From NCBI RefSeq assembly GCF_034044715.1, contig NZ_JAXCLW010000004.1:186001-250000 (forward strand): DNA of 64,000 bases, written 5' to 3'. Below, piece by piece: positions 17,200-25,636 of this stretch (position 1 is its first letter; each line of letters starts with the position of its first letter). A model generated the notes under the pieces. It was not told where the DNA came from, did no database searches, and was given only the letters and a program-made list of their open reading frames with translations. The position numbers and the translations under genes are program-made. Source of the DNA: Dongia_B soli (GTDB lineage: Bacteria > Pseudomonadota > Alphaproteobacteria > Dongiales > Dongiaceae).

Positions 17200-18359
17200 T
17201 GAGCGTGGGTCGCAAAGCCACCGGCAATAAAGACACCGGAAACAAGGCACACGAGGGCGAGCGTATCGCCAAGGTCATGGCACGTGCCGGCTTGTGCTCG
17301 CGTCGCGACGCCGAGGAATGGATCGCCGCCGGCCGTGTCTCGCTCAACGGCAAGAAACTGACCTCGCCCGCCGTCAATGTCGGGCCGTCGGATGTCGTGC
17401 GGGTCGATGGCAAACCCCTGCCCGAAGCAGAGAAGACGCGCCTTTTCCGCTATCACAAGCCGCGCGGCCTGGTTACCACCGCCAAAGATCCGGAAGGCCG
17501 TCCCACCGTCTTCGAGAACCTGCCCGCAAACCTGCCCCGCCTGATTTCAGTCGGACGCTTGGATTTGAATTCCGAAGGCCTCTTGCTGCTGACCAATGAC
17601 GGCGAACTTGCCCGACGTCTTGAATTGCCGGCGACCGGTTGGGTCCGCCGGTATCGCGTGCGCGTCAACGGCAAGATTGATCCAGCCGTCCTGACGAAAC
17701 TGGCCGGCGGCATTGAAATTGATGGCGTGCGATATGGCGCCATCGAAGCAGTCCTCGACCGGCAGCAGGGCGAGAATGCCTGGCTGACGATGAGCCTCAC
17801 CGAAGGCAAAAACCGGGAAATCCGCAAAGTCTGCGCTCATTTCGGCTGGACCGTCAGCCGCCTGATCCGCCTTTCCTACGGCCCGTTCCAGCTTGGCCAT
17901 CTCGGCAAGGGTGAGGCCGAGGAAGTGCCCGGCAAGGTGCTGCGCGACCAGTTAGGTGCGCCCGGCAGCGTCCAGCCGTTGCGTCCGCATCAAGCCAGCG
18001 GCGGCAAGGCCCGCCCGCCTAAACCGACGCAGAAGCCGGTCCATAAAAGAGGTCAGAGCGACAAGAAGTGGGACGACCGGCAAGTCGAACGGCAGCATGA
18101 TGCTCATCCATCGACGCGGTCCCAAGCCGCACCGGGCGAACCTAAGCGCAAGCAGCTTTCGCATGAACGACGTGCCGAGCGGCAACGTACAGCGGAAATA
18201 GGCAGTACCCCGACATACGAAGCGGGGCCGAATAACGAGAAGAAGCGGGATAACGCAAAACGCTCCACCTCACCCGCTGCAAAACGGCCCGGCCGTGAGT
18301 CATCTAACAGAGGGCGCGCGCCCGGAAAGCCTGATGCGAATCGATTCCGGCGCCCATAA
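17199..18359 (+). CDS. RluB/RsuA-type rRNA pseudouridine synthase
   Basis: 386 aa from the ATG at 17199, which overlaps the preceding stop. An N-terminal S4 RNA-binding domain (ERIAKVMARAGLCSRRDAEEWIAAG) is followed by the catalytic domain with VGRLDLNSEGLLLLTNDG, where the Asp of GRLD is the nucleophile. KNREIRKVCAHFGW is another family signature. The last about 130 residues are a basic, Pro/Lys/Arg/Gln-rich disordered tail common in alphaproteobacterial members. It modifies rRNA uridine; RluB is more likely than RsuA because of the tail. It overlaps rsmD. Confidence 0.88.
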   Translation: MSVGRKATGNKDTGNKAHEGERIAKVMARAGLCSRRDAEEWIAAGRVSLNGKKLTSPAVNVGPSDVVRVDGKPLPEAEKTRLFRYHKPRGLVTTAKDPEGRPTVFENLPANLPRLISVGRLDLNSEGLLLLTNDGELARRLELPATGWVRRYRVRVNGKIDPAVLTKLAGGIEIDGVRYGAIEAVLDRQQGENAWLTMSLTEGKNREIRKVCAHFGWTVSRLIRLSYGPFQLGHLGKGEAEEVPGKVLRDQLGAPGSVQPLRPHQASGGKARPPKPTQKPVHKRGQSDKKWDDRQVERQHDAHPSTRSQAAPGEPKRKQLSHERRAERQRTAEIGSTPTYEAGPNNEKKRDNAKRSTSPAAKRPGRESSNRGRAPGKPDANRFRRP

Positions 18360-18894
18360 AGGCAAGAAGCTCGTGGTACCGGAAGGCCGCGACGTGCGGC
18401 CGACCGGGGATCGTGCGCGGCAAGCGATCTTCAACATGCTGATGCACGGCTTGGATGCGGTGCGCGATGCCGCGGTACTCGACGCTTTCGCCGGTTCGGC
18501 CGCCTTGGGGCTCGAAGCCCTGTCGCGCGGCGCCGCCAGCCTGGTAGCCTTCGATACCGATCCGCAAGCTTTGGCAGCGATGCGCGCGAATGTCGCCGGC
18601 TGCCGGGAGGAAAGCCGCACGACCATTCGCCAGGCCGATGCCTTGCGCCCGCCGCCCGCCGCTGGCTTTGGTGCAGCGGCACCGGCGACGCTCGTCTTTC
18701 TCGACCCACCCTATGGCAAGGATATGGTGCCGGCAGCACTCACGGCTTTGGATAAAGCCCGCTGGATCGCGCCCGGTGCCGTCGTGGTCGTGGAGTTGGA
18801 TCGTCGCGACCCGTTCGATTTGCCGATCGGCTACGCTCTTGAAACAGACCGCAATTATGGCAAGGCCCGCATTCTTATTCTGCGGAAGAATTAG
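18334..18894 (+). CDS. rsmD: 16S rRNA (guanine966-N2)-methyltransferase
   Basis: 186 aa from MRIDSGAHKGKKL at 18334; an alternative GTG lies at 18295. RPTGDRARQAIFNML and VLDAFAGSAALGLEALSRGA (SAM-binding motif I) are RsmD signatures, and DPPYGKD is the catalytic motif IV for N2-guanine methylation. It overlaps the pseudouridine synthase gene by 26 bp, so two rRNA-modifying enzymes form one transcription unit. It is convergent with mutL (stop codons overlap by 4 bp). Confidence 0.94.
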   Translation: MRIDSGAHKGKKLVVPEGRDVRPTGDRARQAIFNMLMHGLDAVRDAAVLDAFAGSAALGLEALSRGAASLVAFDTDPQALAAMRANVAGCREESRTTIRQADALRPPPAAGFGAAAPATLVFLDPPYGKDMVPAALTALDKARWIAPGAVVVVELDRRDPFDLPIGYALETDRNYGKARILILRKN

Positions 18895-20780
18895 CGCCGG
18901 CCGAATAAGCGTTCGATATCGGCCAGCTTAAGCTCCACATAAGTGGGGCGGCCGTGATTGCACTGGCCGGAATGCGGCGTTGCTTCCATCTGGCGCAACA
19001 GTGCATCCATCTCTGACGCGCTCAAGCGCCGCCCCGAGCGGACGGCGCTATGGCAGGCCATGGTGCCGCAGATGTCCTCCAGCCTTTCCTTCAGGCTATG
19101 GGTCGCGCCCAGCTCAGCCAGTTCGTCCGCCATATCGCGCACCAGTCCCTGGATATCCGACTGGCCCAACAGAGCCGGTACTTCCCGCACGACGACAGTA
19201 CCGGGACCGAAGGATTCGATGACGAGGCCAAGTTCCGCCAATTCCTCGCTGCGCGCCAGCAGACGGTCGGCAGAAGCCCCATCCAGCTCGACCACTTCGG
19301 GAATGAGCAGAGCTTGGCGTGCGACACCTTGCGATGCCAAAGCCTCCTTCATGCGCTCATAAACCAGCCGCTCATGGGCCGCATGCTGATCGACAATGAC
19401 CAATCCATCGGCCGTCTGGGCGATGATGTAGTTCTCATGCAATTGCGCCCGCGCGACGCCGAGTGGGTAATTGGCCTGCGGCTGCTGAGCTGACCCGCCA
19501 TGGGCGGCTTCCATGCGCACACTGGGCCGCTCCAGTTCCGGTGCCAGAGGCGCGAAACCGGCCAAGGCCCGATCGACCAGCCCGCTATTGACGCTGTTTC
19601 CGCCCCGGTGCCCATAGCCGCTCCAATTGGATTGTGGTGGTGGTCCCTGCCAAGCGGGGGACTGCGGGCTGCTGAACTGCATTTGCGGCGCCTGGAACGC
19701 ACCCAAAGTCTGCGCCGCCACGGTCGTTGCTGCCCGATGACCGGCAGCGGCAAGGCTATGGCGGATGGCGCTAACGATCAGGCCCCGCACCAGGGCCGCG
19801 TCCCGGAAGCGCACCTCGGCTTTGGCGGGATGAACATTGACGTCCACCTCCTCCGGCGGCAGGTCAACGAACAGCGCCACCAGCGGGTGCCGGTCGCGCG
19901 CCAGGAAATCCTGGTAGGCGCCGCGGATCGCGCCGATCACCAGGCGATCCTTCACCGGCCGGCCATTGACGAAGAGATATTGATGGGCGGCATTTGCCCG
20001 GTTCAGGGTCGGCAGGCCGGCATAGCCGTGAAGCCGGACATTCTCCCGCGTCGCATCGATCGCCAAAGCATTATCGCCGAAATCCCGGCCCATGATGGCG
20101 CTGAGGCGCTGCAGCTGCGCGGCGCGGGCATCCGCCAGCAGATCGTCGCTAATCGCCGGCAGCCGCAGGATCACGCGATCCTCGTCCCGAAGGGTAAAAC
20201 CGATGGCCGGATGCGCCATGGCGAGGCGTGCGACCACCTCCTCCACCGCGTTGGCCTCACTGCGCGGCGTCTTCAGGAATTTCAGGCGCGCCGGCACCGC
20301 ATAGAAAAGATCGCGCAATTCCACCCGCGTGCCGGCAGATAAGGCAGCCGGCTGCGGCGTTCCCTTGACACCGCCATCGACCGTGAGGGCCCAGGCTTGA
20401 TGACCGTGTGCTTGATCACTGCTGGCATCCTTCGTCTTCCTGGCTCGGCTGATAATGGTCAACCGCCCGACTGCGCCGATGGCTGGCAGCGCTTCGCCCC
20501 GGAAGCCGAAATGATGAATATGAACCAGATCGTCATCTGGCAGCTTCGACGTCGCATGCCGCTCTACCGCCAGGAGCAGTTCCTGCGGTCCCATGCCACA
20601 GCCATCGTCCTCGACCAGGATCAGGCTGCGGCCGCCTTCCCGTAGGGTGACGTCGATACGGGTCGCTCCGGCATCGACGGCGTTTTCGACCAGTTCCTTA
20701 ACCACGGAAGCGGGCCGTTCCACCACCTCACCGGCGGCAATCTGGTTGATAAGGTTGGAGGGCAGGAGACGAATCGACAT
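18891..20780 (-). CDS. mutL: DNA mismatch repair protein MutL, endonuclease-type
   Basis: 629 aa. The N-terminal GHKL ATPase is clear: ENAVDAGATRI, DDGCGMGPQEL, GFRGEALPAIGAV and GTRVELRDLF. A Pro/Gln/Ser-rich linker (about 345-430) follows, then the C-terminal dimerisation domain. This carries DQHAAHERLVYE, the DQHA(x)2E(x)4E metal motif of nicking MutL proteins, plus ACHSAVR and GQCNHGRPT, the other two metal-site motifs. So this MutL is expected to nick DNA itself, as in bacteria that lack MutH. It is convergent with rsmD. Confidence 0.96.
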   Translation of the reverse strand: MSIRLLPSNLINQIAAGEVVERPASVVKELVENAVDAGATRIDVTLREGGRSLILVEDDGCGMGPQELLLAVERHATSKLPDDDLVHIHHFGFRGEALPAIGAVGRLTIISRARKTKDASSDQAHGHQAWALTVDGGVKGTPQPAALSAGTRVELRDLFYAVPARLKFLKTPRSEANAVEEVVARLAMAHPAIGFTLRDEDRVILRLPAISDDLLADARAAQLQRLSAIMGRDFGDNALAIDATRENVRLHGYAGLPTLNRANAAHQYLFVNGRPVKDRLVIGAIRGAYQDFLARDRHPLVALFVDLPPEEVDVNVHPAKAEVRFRDAALVRGLIVSAIRHSLAAAGHRAATTVAAQTLGAFQAPQMQFSSPQSPAWQGPPPQSNWSGYGHRGGNSVNSGLVDRALAGFAPLAPELERPSVRMEAAHGGSAQQPQANYPLGVARAQLHENYIIAQTADGLVIVDQHAAHERLVYERMKEALASQGVARQALLIPEVVELDGASADRLLARSEELAELGLVIESFGPGTVVVREVPALLGQSDIQGLVRDMADELAELGATHSLKERLEDICGTMACHSAVRSGRRLSASEMDALLRQMEATPHSGQCNHGRPTYVELKLADIERLFGRR

Positions 20781-20792
20781 GCCCCCAGTTTA

Positions 20793-20831
20793 GCAGGCCA
20801 ATGCCCTGGCAGGCCAATGCCTTAGCAGGCC
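20793..20831. repeat. Short tandem repeat upstream of mutL
   Basis: GCAGGCCAATGCC occurs at 20793-20805 and 20809-20821, and GCAGGCC again at 20825, giving a 16-bp period. It lies in the 112-bp divergent spacer between mutL and the glyoxalase-like gene. It may simply be replication slippage. Confidence 0.6.
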
Positions 20832-20892
20832 GGGGCCAAGCTGCTAAGCTAGGTTTCAATGATAAAACCTCGAGAATTGGGGAGGAACCGCG

Positions 20893-21360
20893 ATGGGCCC
20901 CGAAGATAAGCCGAAAGCCAGGGAAAGCTTCATGTCGGCCGATGCCTATGGCCGCAGCTTGAAGGGTATGGGTATCAATCTGCTGGTTCGTGATATCGCG
21001 CGCTCAACGCTTTTCGCCCGCGACGTGCTCAACGCCGAGATTGTCTATAGCGACAAGGATTTCGCAGTCCTGCGGCATGGTGATGGCGATCATCGCGCCG
21101 AATGGATGCTGCATGTCGATGGGACCTATCACAGCAATCCCCTGCTCGGCCTGTTATCGGACATGCCGATACGCGGGGCCGGCGTGGAAATTCGTCTATA
21201 CCGCTGCGATCCCGACCGCGCCGTCGCCCAGGCAAAGGCGCATCATCATCATGTCCTGTCGCCGGCTGCCGACAAGCCCCACGGTCTGCGCGAAGCCTAT
21301 ATCCAGGATCCCGACGGCTATTGCTGGGTACCGAGCCTGCACAAGCGAGGCGCTGATTAA
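20893..21360 (+). CDS. VOC-family (glyoxalase/bleomycin-resistance-like) protein
   Basis: 155 aa with a strong GGAGG 7 bp before the ATG. The two halves have the beta-alpha-beta-beta-beta VOC pattern. GMGINLLVRDIARSTLFARDVLNAEIVYSD opens the fold, and EAYIQDPDGYCWVPS is the conserved C-terminal metal-ligand region. Candidate metal ligands are His and Glu in these segments. The substrate cannot be predicted. The end overlaps by 4 bp the convergent nucleotide-sugar dehydrogenase. Confidence 0.75.
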   Translation: MGPEDKPKARESFMSADAYGRSLKGMGINLLVRDIARSTLFARDVLNAEIVYSDKDFAVLRHGDGDHRAEWMLHVDGTYHSNPLLGLLSDMPIRGAGVEIRLYRCDPDRAVAQAKAHHHHVLSPAADKPHGLREAYIQDPDGYCWVPSLHKRGAD

Positions 21361-22715
21361 GCCTTCACGAGTTTGCTAGATTTAATACCGGCTTTCGCCA
21401 TCACATTGCGGGTATCGACGATGAGTTTGGCCTTTTGCCCGACCAGCGCGTAATCCACCGCCTCATGATCCGTCACGATCAGGACGGCATCCGTGCTGGC
21501 CAGGTTGCGTGCTGTGAGCGGCGCCGATCGGCGACCTGTCAGCCCGGGATATTCCCGCGTCGGGGTGATCTTAGGGATCAGCGGGTCGTGATAGGAAACC
21601 CGCGCACCGCGACGCTCCAGCTCTTCCATAATGTGCAGCGACGGGCTTTCCCGTAGATCGTCGACATTCTTTTTATAGGCCACCCCGAGAACGAGAATGC
21701 GGGCGCCCTTCAATGCTTTGCCCAGCTGTGCGCTGAGCGCGTGCGTCAGCCTCTCAATGACGAAATGCGGCATCGCCGTATTGATTTCGCCAGCCAGCTC
21801 GATGAATCGGGTATTGATGCCGTATTCCCGCGCCTTCCAGGTCAGGTAAAACGGATCGATCGGAATACAATGCCCGCCCAAACCCGGGCCCGGATAAAAA
21901 GGCATGAAACCGAAGGGCTTGCTCTTGGCGCCGTCGATGACTTCCCAAACATCGACATCCATCGCCATGCAGATGACTTTCAGTTCATTGACTAGAGCGA
22001 TATTGACAGCCCGGAAGATATTTTCCGTCAACTTGATCGTTTCGGCCGTTTCGGGGCTGCTGACCGGCACGGTGCGGATGACGATGCGATCGTAAAGCGA
22101 TGTCGCCAATTTCAAGGCTGCCGCGCCGTCGCCACCCACTACCTTGGGAATCGCCGCCGTGCCGAAGGCGGTGTTGCCGGGGTCTTCCCGTTCCGGCGAA
22201 TAAGCGAGGAAAAAGTCTCGGCCCGATTTCAAGCCCGTCCTTTCCAGAATGGGCTTCAGAACGTCTCGGGTAGTACCCGGATAGGTGCTGGATTCGAGAA
22301 CCACCAACTGCCCGCGCCGGAGCTGTCGGGCGATGGTTTCCCCGGTCTTGACAATAAATTGGAGATCGGGCTCGCGATGCTTGGTCAACGGCGTCGGCAC
22401 ACAGATGACAATCACATCCATCGCTGCCAGGCCGGAAAAATCGTCACTGGCCGCGAGCGTGCCCGCTTTCACCAGCGGGGCGATTCGCCGGTTGCCGATA
22501 TGCTTAATATAGGATTTACCGGCCGAAAGCTGGCGGATCTTGGCAGGGTCGATATCGAAACCGGTGACGGCAAACCCGCATTCGGCAAAGAGGCAGGCCA
22601 GGGGAAGGCCGACATATCCCAGACCGATAATCCCGATCCGACTCTCCTGTGCCCGAATCGCAGCGGTCACGCGAACGGCCAAAGAGTTGCTTTTTGGCCG
22701 ACTTTGCGCCTTCAT
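21357..22715 (-). CDS. UDP-N-acetylglucosamine/ManNAc-type 6-dehydrogenase
   Basis: 452 aa from the ATG at 22715, chosen because AGGAG lies 8 bp upstream. The NAD-binding Rossmann motif is IGIIGLGYVGLPLACLFAE. The catalytic Cys is in GLGGHCIPIDPFYL, and FLAYSPEREDPGN and GVAYKKNVDDLRESPS are signatures of the UDP-glucose/GDP-mannose dehydrogenase family. It most resembles WbpA-type UDP-GlcNAc 6-dehydrogenases that feed uronic-acid sugars into surface polysaccharide. No other polysaccharide gene is adjacent, so the exact sugar is open. Confidence 0.85.
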   Translation of the reverse strand: MKAQSRPKSNSLAVRVTAAIRAQESRIGIIGLGYVGLPLACLFAECGFAVTGFDIDPAKIRQLSAGKSYIKHIGNRRIAPLVKAGTLAASDDFSGLAAMDVIVICVPTPLTKHREPDLQFIVKTGETIARQLRRGQLVVLESSTYPGTTRDVLKPILERTGLKSGRDFFLAYSPEREDPGNTAFGTAAIPKVVGGDGAAALKLATSLYDRIVIRTVPVSSPETAETIKLTENIFRAVNIALVNELKVICMAMDVDVWEVIDGAKSKPFGFMPFYPGPGLGGHCIPIDPFYLTWKAREYGINTRFIELAGEINTAMPHFVIERLTHALSAQLGKALKGARILVLGVAYKKNVDDLRESPSLHIMEELERRGARVSYHDPLIPKITPTREYPGLTGRRSAPLTARNLASTDAVLIVTDHEAVDYALVGQKAKLIVDTRNVMAKAGIKSSKLVKA

Positions 22716-22907
22716 TCCTAATCTCCTGCAACTGATCGTGGCGAACCCTAACAAATCGCCCTGAAAGGTTCAGCTTCTTTGTGGGCATGCGGCAGGGACA
22801 TATTCGGATTTTATTAATCCTGGCGGTAGGACAATGCATCGAAACCCCGCCACCTATCGGCAACAGCATCTCGAGCGGCGGGCGACGGAAACAGCCGTGA
22901 ATAGGGA

Positions 22908-25607
22908 ATGAAGGGCCCACCTAACCACTCGTATGACCGATTGGCAGATTTTGTCGGCCCCGCGATGATGATTGCGGCGGCGCCCGGCGGAGGGTTCATT
23001 ATCACCGCCGCCAACGATGCGTTTCTCACCGAAACCGGTTTCGATCGCCGCAACCTCGCCGGCCAGAGGTTGCCGGCTCCCTTTGGGCCGGGCTGCAATG
23101 CCCTGCTCGACCTAGGTGAGAAAGTTCTGATCAGCGGTTATCCGGCAGATGGCGTCATCAGTCTCGCCACGCCGAAAGGTGCTCGCCGTCACCACATGGT
23201 GCTGATGCCGCAGGCCGGCGGCGCTTCCCAGCCGTCCCAGATCATTGTCGTCTGTACGGATACGACGGCCACCGAAGCCATCCGTTACCTGGATGACGTG
23301 CTGATAAATGTGAAAGACATCATCTGGTCGGTCATGGTCGAGACGACCATCTTCGATTATGTAAGCCCGTCGGTTGAAACCTTGCTTGGAATCGATCCTC
23401 AGGAACTACTGACGGTTCCCTGGGCCTGGAATCGATATATCCATCCGGCTGATCTCGCTGCTGTCGAAAAGGCCTGGGATGAGGCGATAGAAGGCGCTCT
23501 TTTCGATATCGAATACCGGATGATACACCCCGATGGCCGCGTCATCTGGGTACGCGATCATGGCGAGTTGGTGCGGGATGCCCAAGGGCGAGCCTTGCGG
23601 ATCGACGGTATCACACAGGACATCAACGCCCGGCGCGCGGCAGAAGCGAAAGCGAAGACCGCCGAAATCCTCTATCGGACGATCGTCGAAAATCAAGTCG
23701 AACTGATCTGCCGGTATCGGCCGAACTTTGTCATCGTTTTCTGCAACGCCGCCTATGCCGGTCTCTATGGCCTGAAGCCGGGCGACATGGTCGGCCATTC
23801 TCTTGCCGAATTCCTGCCTACCGAAGAACTTGGAGAGGTTCAGGAGGTCATCGAACGCTTAGCCAGGGGCAATGCCATTTCCCACAGCGAGGTCAGGAAG
23901 GTGCAGGGCGACGAAAAAGGGTCCTGGTATAGCTGGTCGGATGTGGCGATTTTCGATGCCGAAGGTAATATTGCCGAAATTCAGGCGATCGGCCGCGATG
24001 TTACCGGCCGTTATCAAATGGAGCGTGACCTGCAAGCCAGCGAACAACGCCTGCGCCTTGCAATCGACAGCATTCCCGATGCCTTCGCGCTCTATGATAA
24101 CGAAGACCGACTGATCTTATGCAACAAGCGATATATCGAGCTTGCGATATCCCCCACGACAATCGACCCGATCGGCAAGACTTTCGAATATCTCGCCCGC
24201 AACGTTGCTTTATCTTCCATTGCGCCGATGGAGGCGAAGGACGATCCCGAAGGATGGTTCGAACGCCGCCTGCAGCGGCACCGCAATCCACCGTCCGAAC
24301 CGGTCGAGGTCGTACTTCAAGATGGAAGGTGGCTTCGCGTCTCGGAGCGGCGAACGATCGATGGCGGCTGGGTTGCGACCTGGAGCGAGGTCACCGCTTT
24401 GAAGGAGGCCGAGACCAGATTGCGGTCGGCCATTGCCGCGTTCAATGAAGGTTTCGTCTTCTACGACAAGAACGAGCGTTTGATCCTCTGCAATGATCGC
24501 TTTAAGGCCCTCTATCCGAAATCCGCCGCGATCATGGCGCCGGGCGTGACCCTGGAAGAGATCTATCGTTACGGCATGGCACGTGGCGAATTCGCGGATG
24601 ATGATAACGACTCCGAAGCCTGGCTGAAGAGAGAGTTCCGTCGCATCCGTCAAAAGATCCCGCATGTCGTGGAACAGCAACTGACCGATGGGCGCTGGAC
24701 CATGGTCAGCCGCTCGCCCGTTGCCGATGGCGGCATGGTCAGCATCATTACCGATGTCACCGAATTGAAGCTGCGCCAGGACGAGCTACAACAAACTCAG
24801 CAGAAGCTGCAACAGCAGACACAGCACTTGACGCAATTTGCCGAACAGTTAAGGGCGGCCCGGATGGCAGCCGAATCTGCCAATCAGGCGAAGTCGCGCT
24901 TTCTGGCTCATATGAGCCATGAATTGCGGACTCCGTTGAATGCCATTCTCGGTTTCGCCGATGTCATCCGCCACGGCATGTTCGGCGAGATCGCACCCGT
25001 CCGCTATCGTGACTACGTGCAATACATCCACGAAAGTGGCAGCCATTTGCTGGAAATGATCAATGACGTGCTTGATCTGTCCAAGATCGAAGCCGGCAAG
25101 TTCGAATTGAAAGTGGAAGCCCTCGATGCCGCACTGATCACCCAGGCCGGCAGCAAGCTGGTTGCCGGGATGGCCAAGGAGAACGGCGTCCGCCTGATGA
25201 TCGATATTGACCCTGCTTGCCCGCGCATTCATGGCGATGCCCGGGCGATCAAGCAGATCATCATCAATCTCCTATCGAACGGCGTGAAGTTCACCCCGGC
25301 CGGCGGCTACGTGATGCTGCAGATTCAGACGGCCGGCACAAGGGGCTTTGAGATCGTGGTGACGGATACCGGCATCGGCATGTCGTCGGATGATATTGCC
25401 AAGGCACTCGATCCGTTCGGGCAAATCGACGGCACCTTGGCGCGCCAGCATCGGGGCACCGGGCTCGGCCTGCCTCTGGTCAAAAATCTGGCGGAATTGC
25501 AGGACGGCACGCTGCAGATCGATAGCGCGCCGTCACGAGGAACCCGGGTCTCGGTCTTTTTGCCCTGGCTCAGCTCACTGCTGGCATTCGAGACGGGACA
25601 CGCCTGA
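22908..25607 (+). CDS. Multi-PAS sensor histidine kinase
   Basis: 899 aa, cytoplasmic (no membrane helix). About five PAS modules fill residues 14-620. The second resembles PAS_3 (YVSPSVETLLGIDPQEL) and the last two resemble PAS_7 (PDAFALYDNEDRLILCNKRY and NEGFVFYDKNERLILCNDRF, a tandem duplication). A Gln-rich coiled coil (DELQQTQQKLQQQTQ) leads into HisKA with the phosphoacceptor His671 in HMSHELRTPLN. The HATPase domain has NLLSNGVKF (N box), DTGIGM (G1) and GTGLGLPL (G2). No receiver domain and no adjacent regulator gene are present, so it is an orphan. Its signal is unknown. Confidence 0.92.
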   Translation: MKGPPNHSYDRLADFVGPAMMIAAAPGGGFIITAANDAFLTETGFDRRNLAGQRLPAPFGPGCNALLDLGEKVLISGYPADGVISLATPKGARRHHMVLMPQAGGASQPSQIIVVCTDTTATEAIRYLDDVLINVKDIIWSVMVETTIFDYVSPSVETLLGIDPQELLTVPWAWNRYIHPADLAAVEKAWDEAIEGALFDIEYRMIHPDGRVIWVRDHGELVRDAQGRALRIDGITQDINARRAAEAKAKTAEILYRTIVENQVELICRYRPNFVIVFCNAAYAGLYGLKPGDMVGHSLAEFLPTEELGEVQEVIERLARGNAISHSEVRKVQGDEKGSWYSWSDVAIFDAEGNIAEIQAIGRDVTGRYQMERDLQASEQRLRLAIDSIPDAFALYDNEDRLILCNKRYIELAISPTTIDPIGKTFEYLARNVALSSIAPMEAKDDPEGWFERRLQRHRNPPSEPVEVVLQDGRWLRVSERRTIDGGWVATWSEVTALKEAETRLRSAIAAFNEGFVFYDKNERLILCNDRFKALYPKSAAIMAPGVTLEEIYRYGMARGEFADDDNDSEAWLKREFRRIRQKIPHVVEQQLTDGRWTMVSRSPVADGGMVSIITDVTELKLRQDELQQTQQKLQQQTQHLTQFAEQLRAARMAAESANQAKSRFLAHMSHELRTPLNAILGFADVIRHGMFGEIAPVRYRDYVQYIHESGSHLLEMINDVLDLSKIEAGKFELKVEALDAALITQAGSKLVAGMAKENGVRLMIDIDPACPRIHGDARAIKQIIINLLSNGVKFTPAGGYVMLQIQTAGTRGFEIVVTDTGIGMSSDDIAKALDPFGQIDGTLARQHRGTGLGLPLVKNLAELQDGTLQIDSAPSRGTRVSVFLPWLSSLLAFETGHA

Positions 25608-25636
25608 TCCGAGCCAGGCGCGCTATTCCGCATGGA

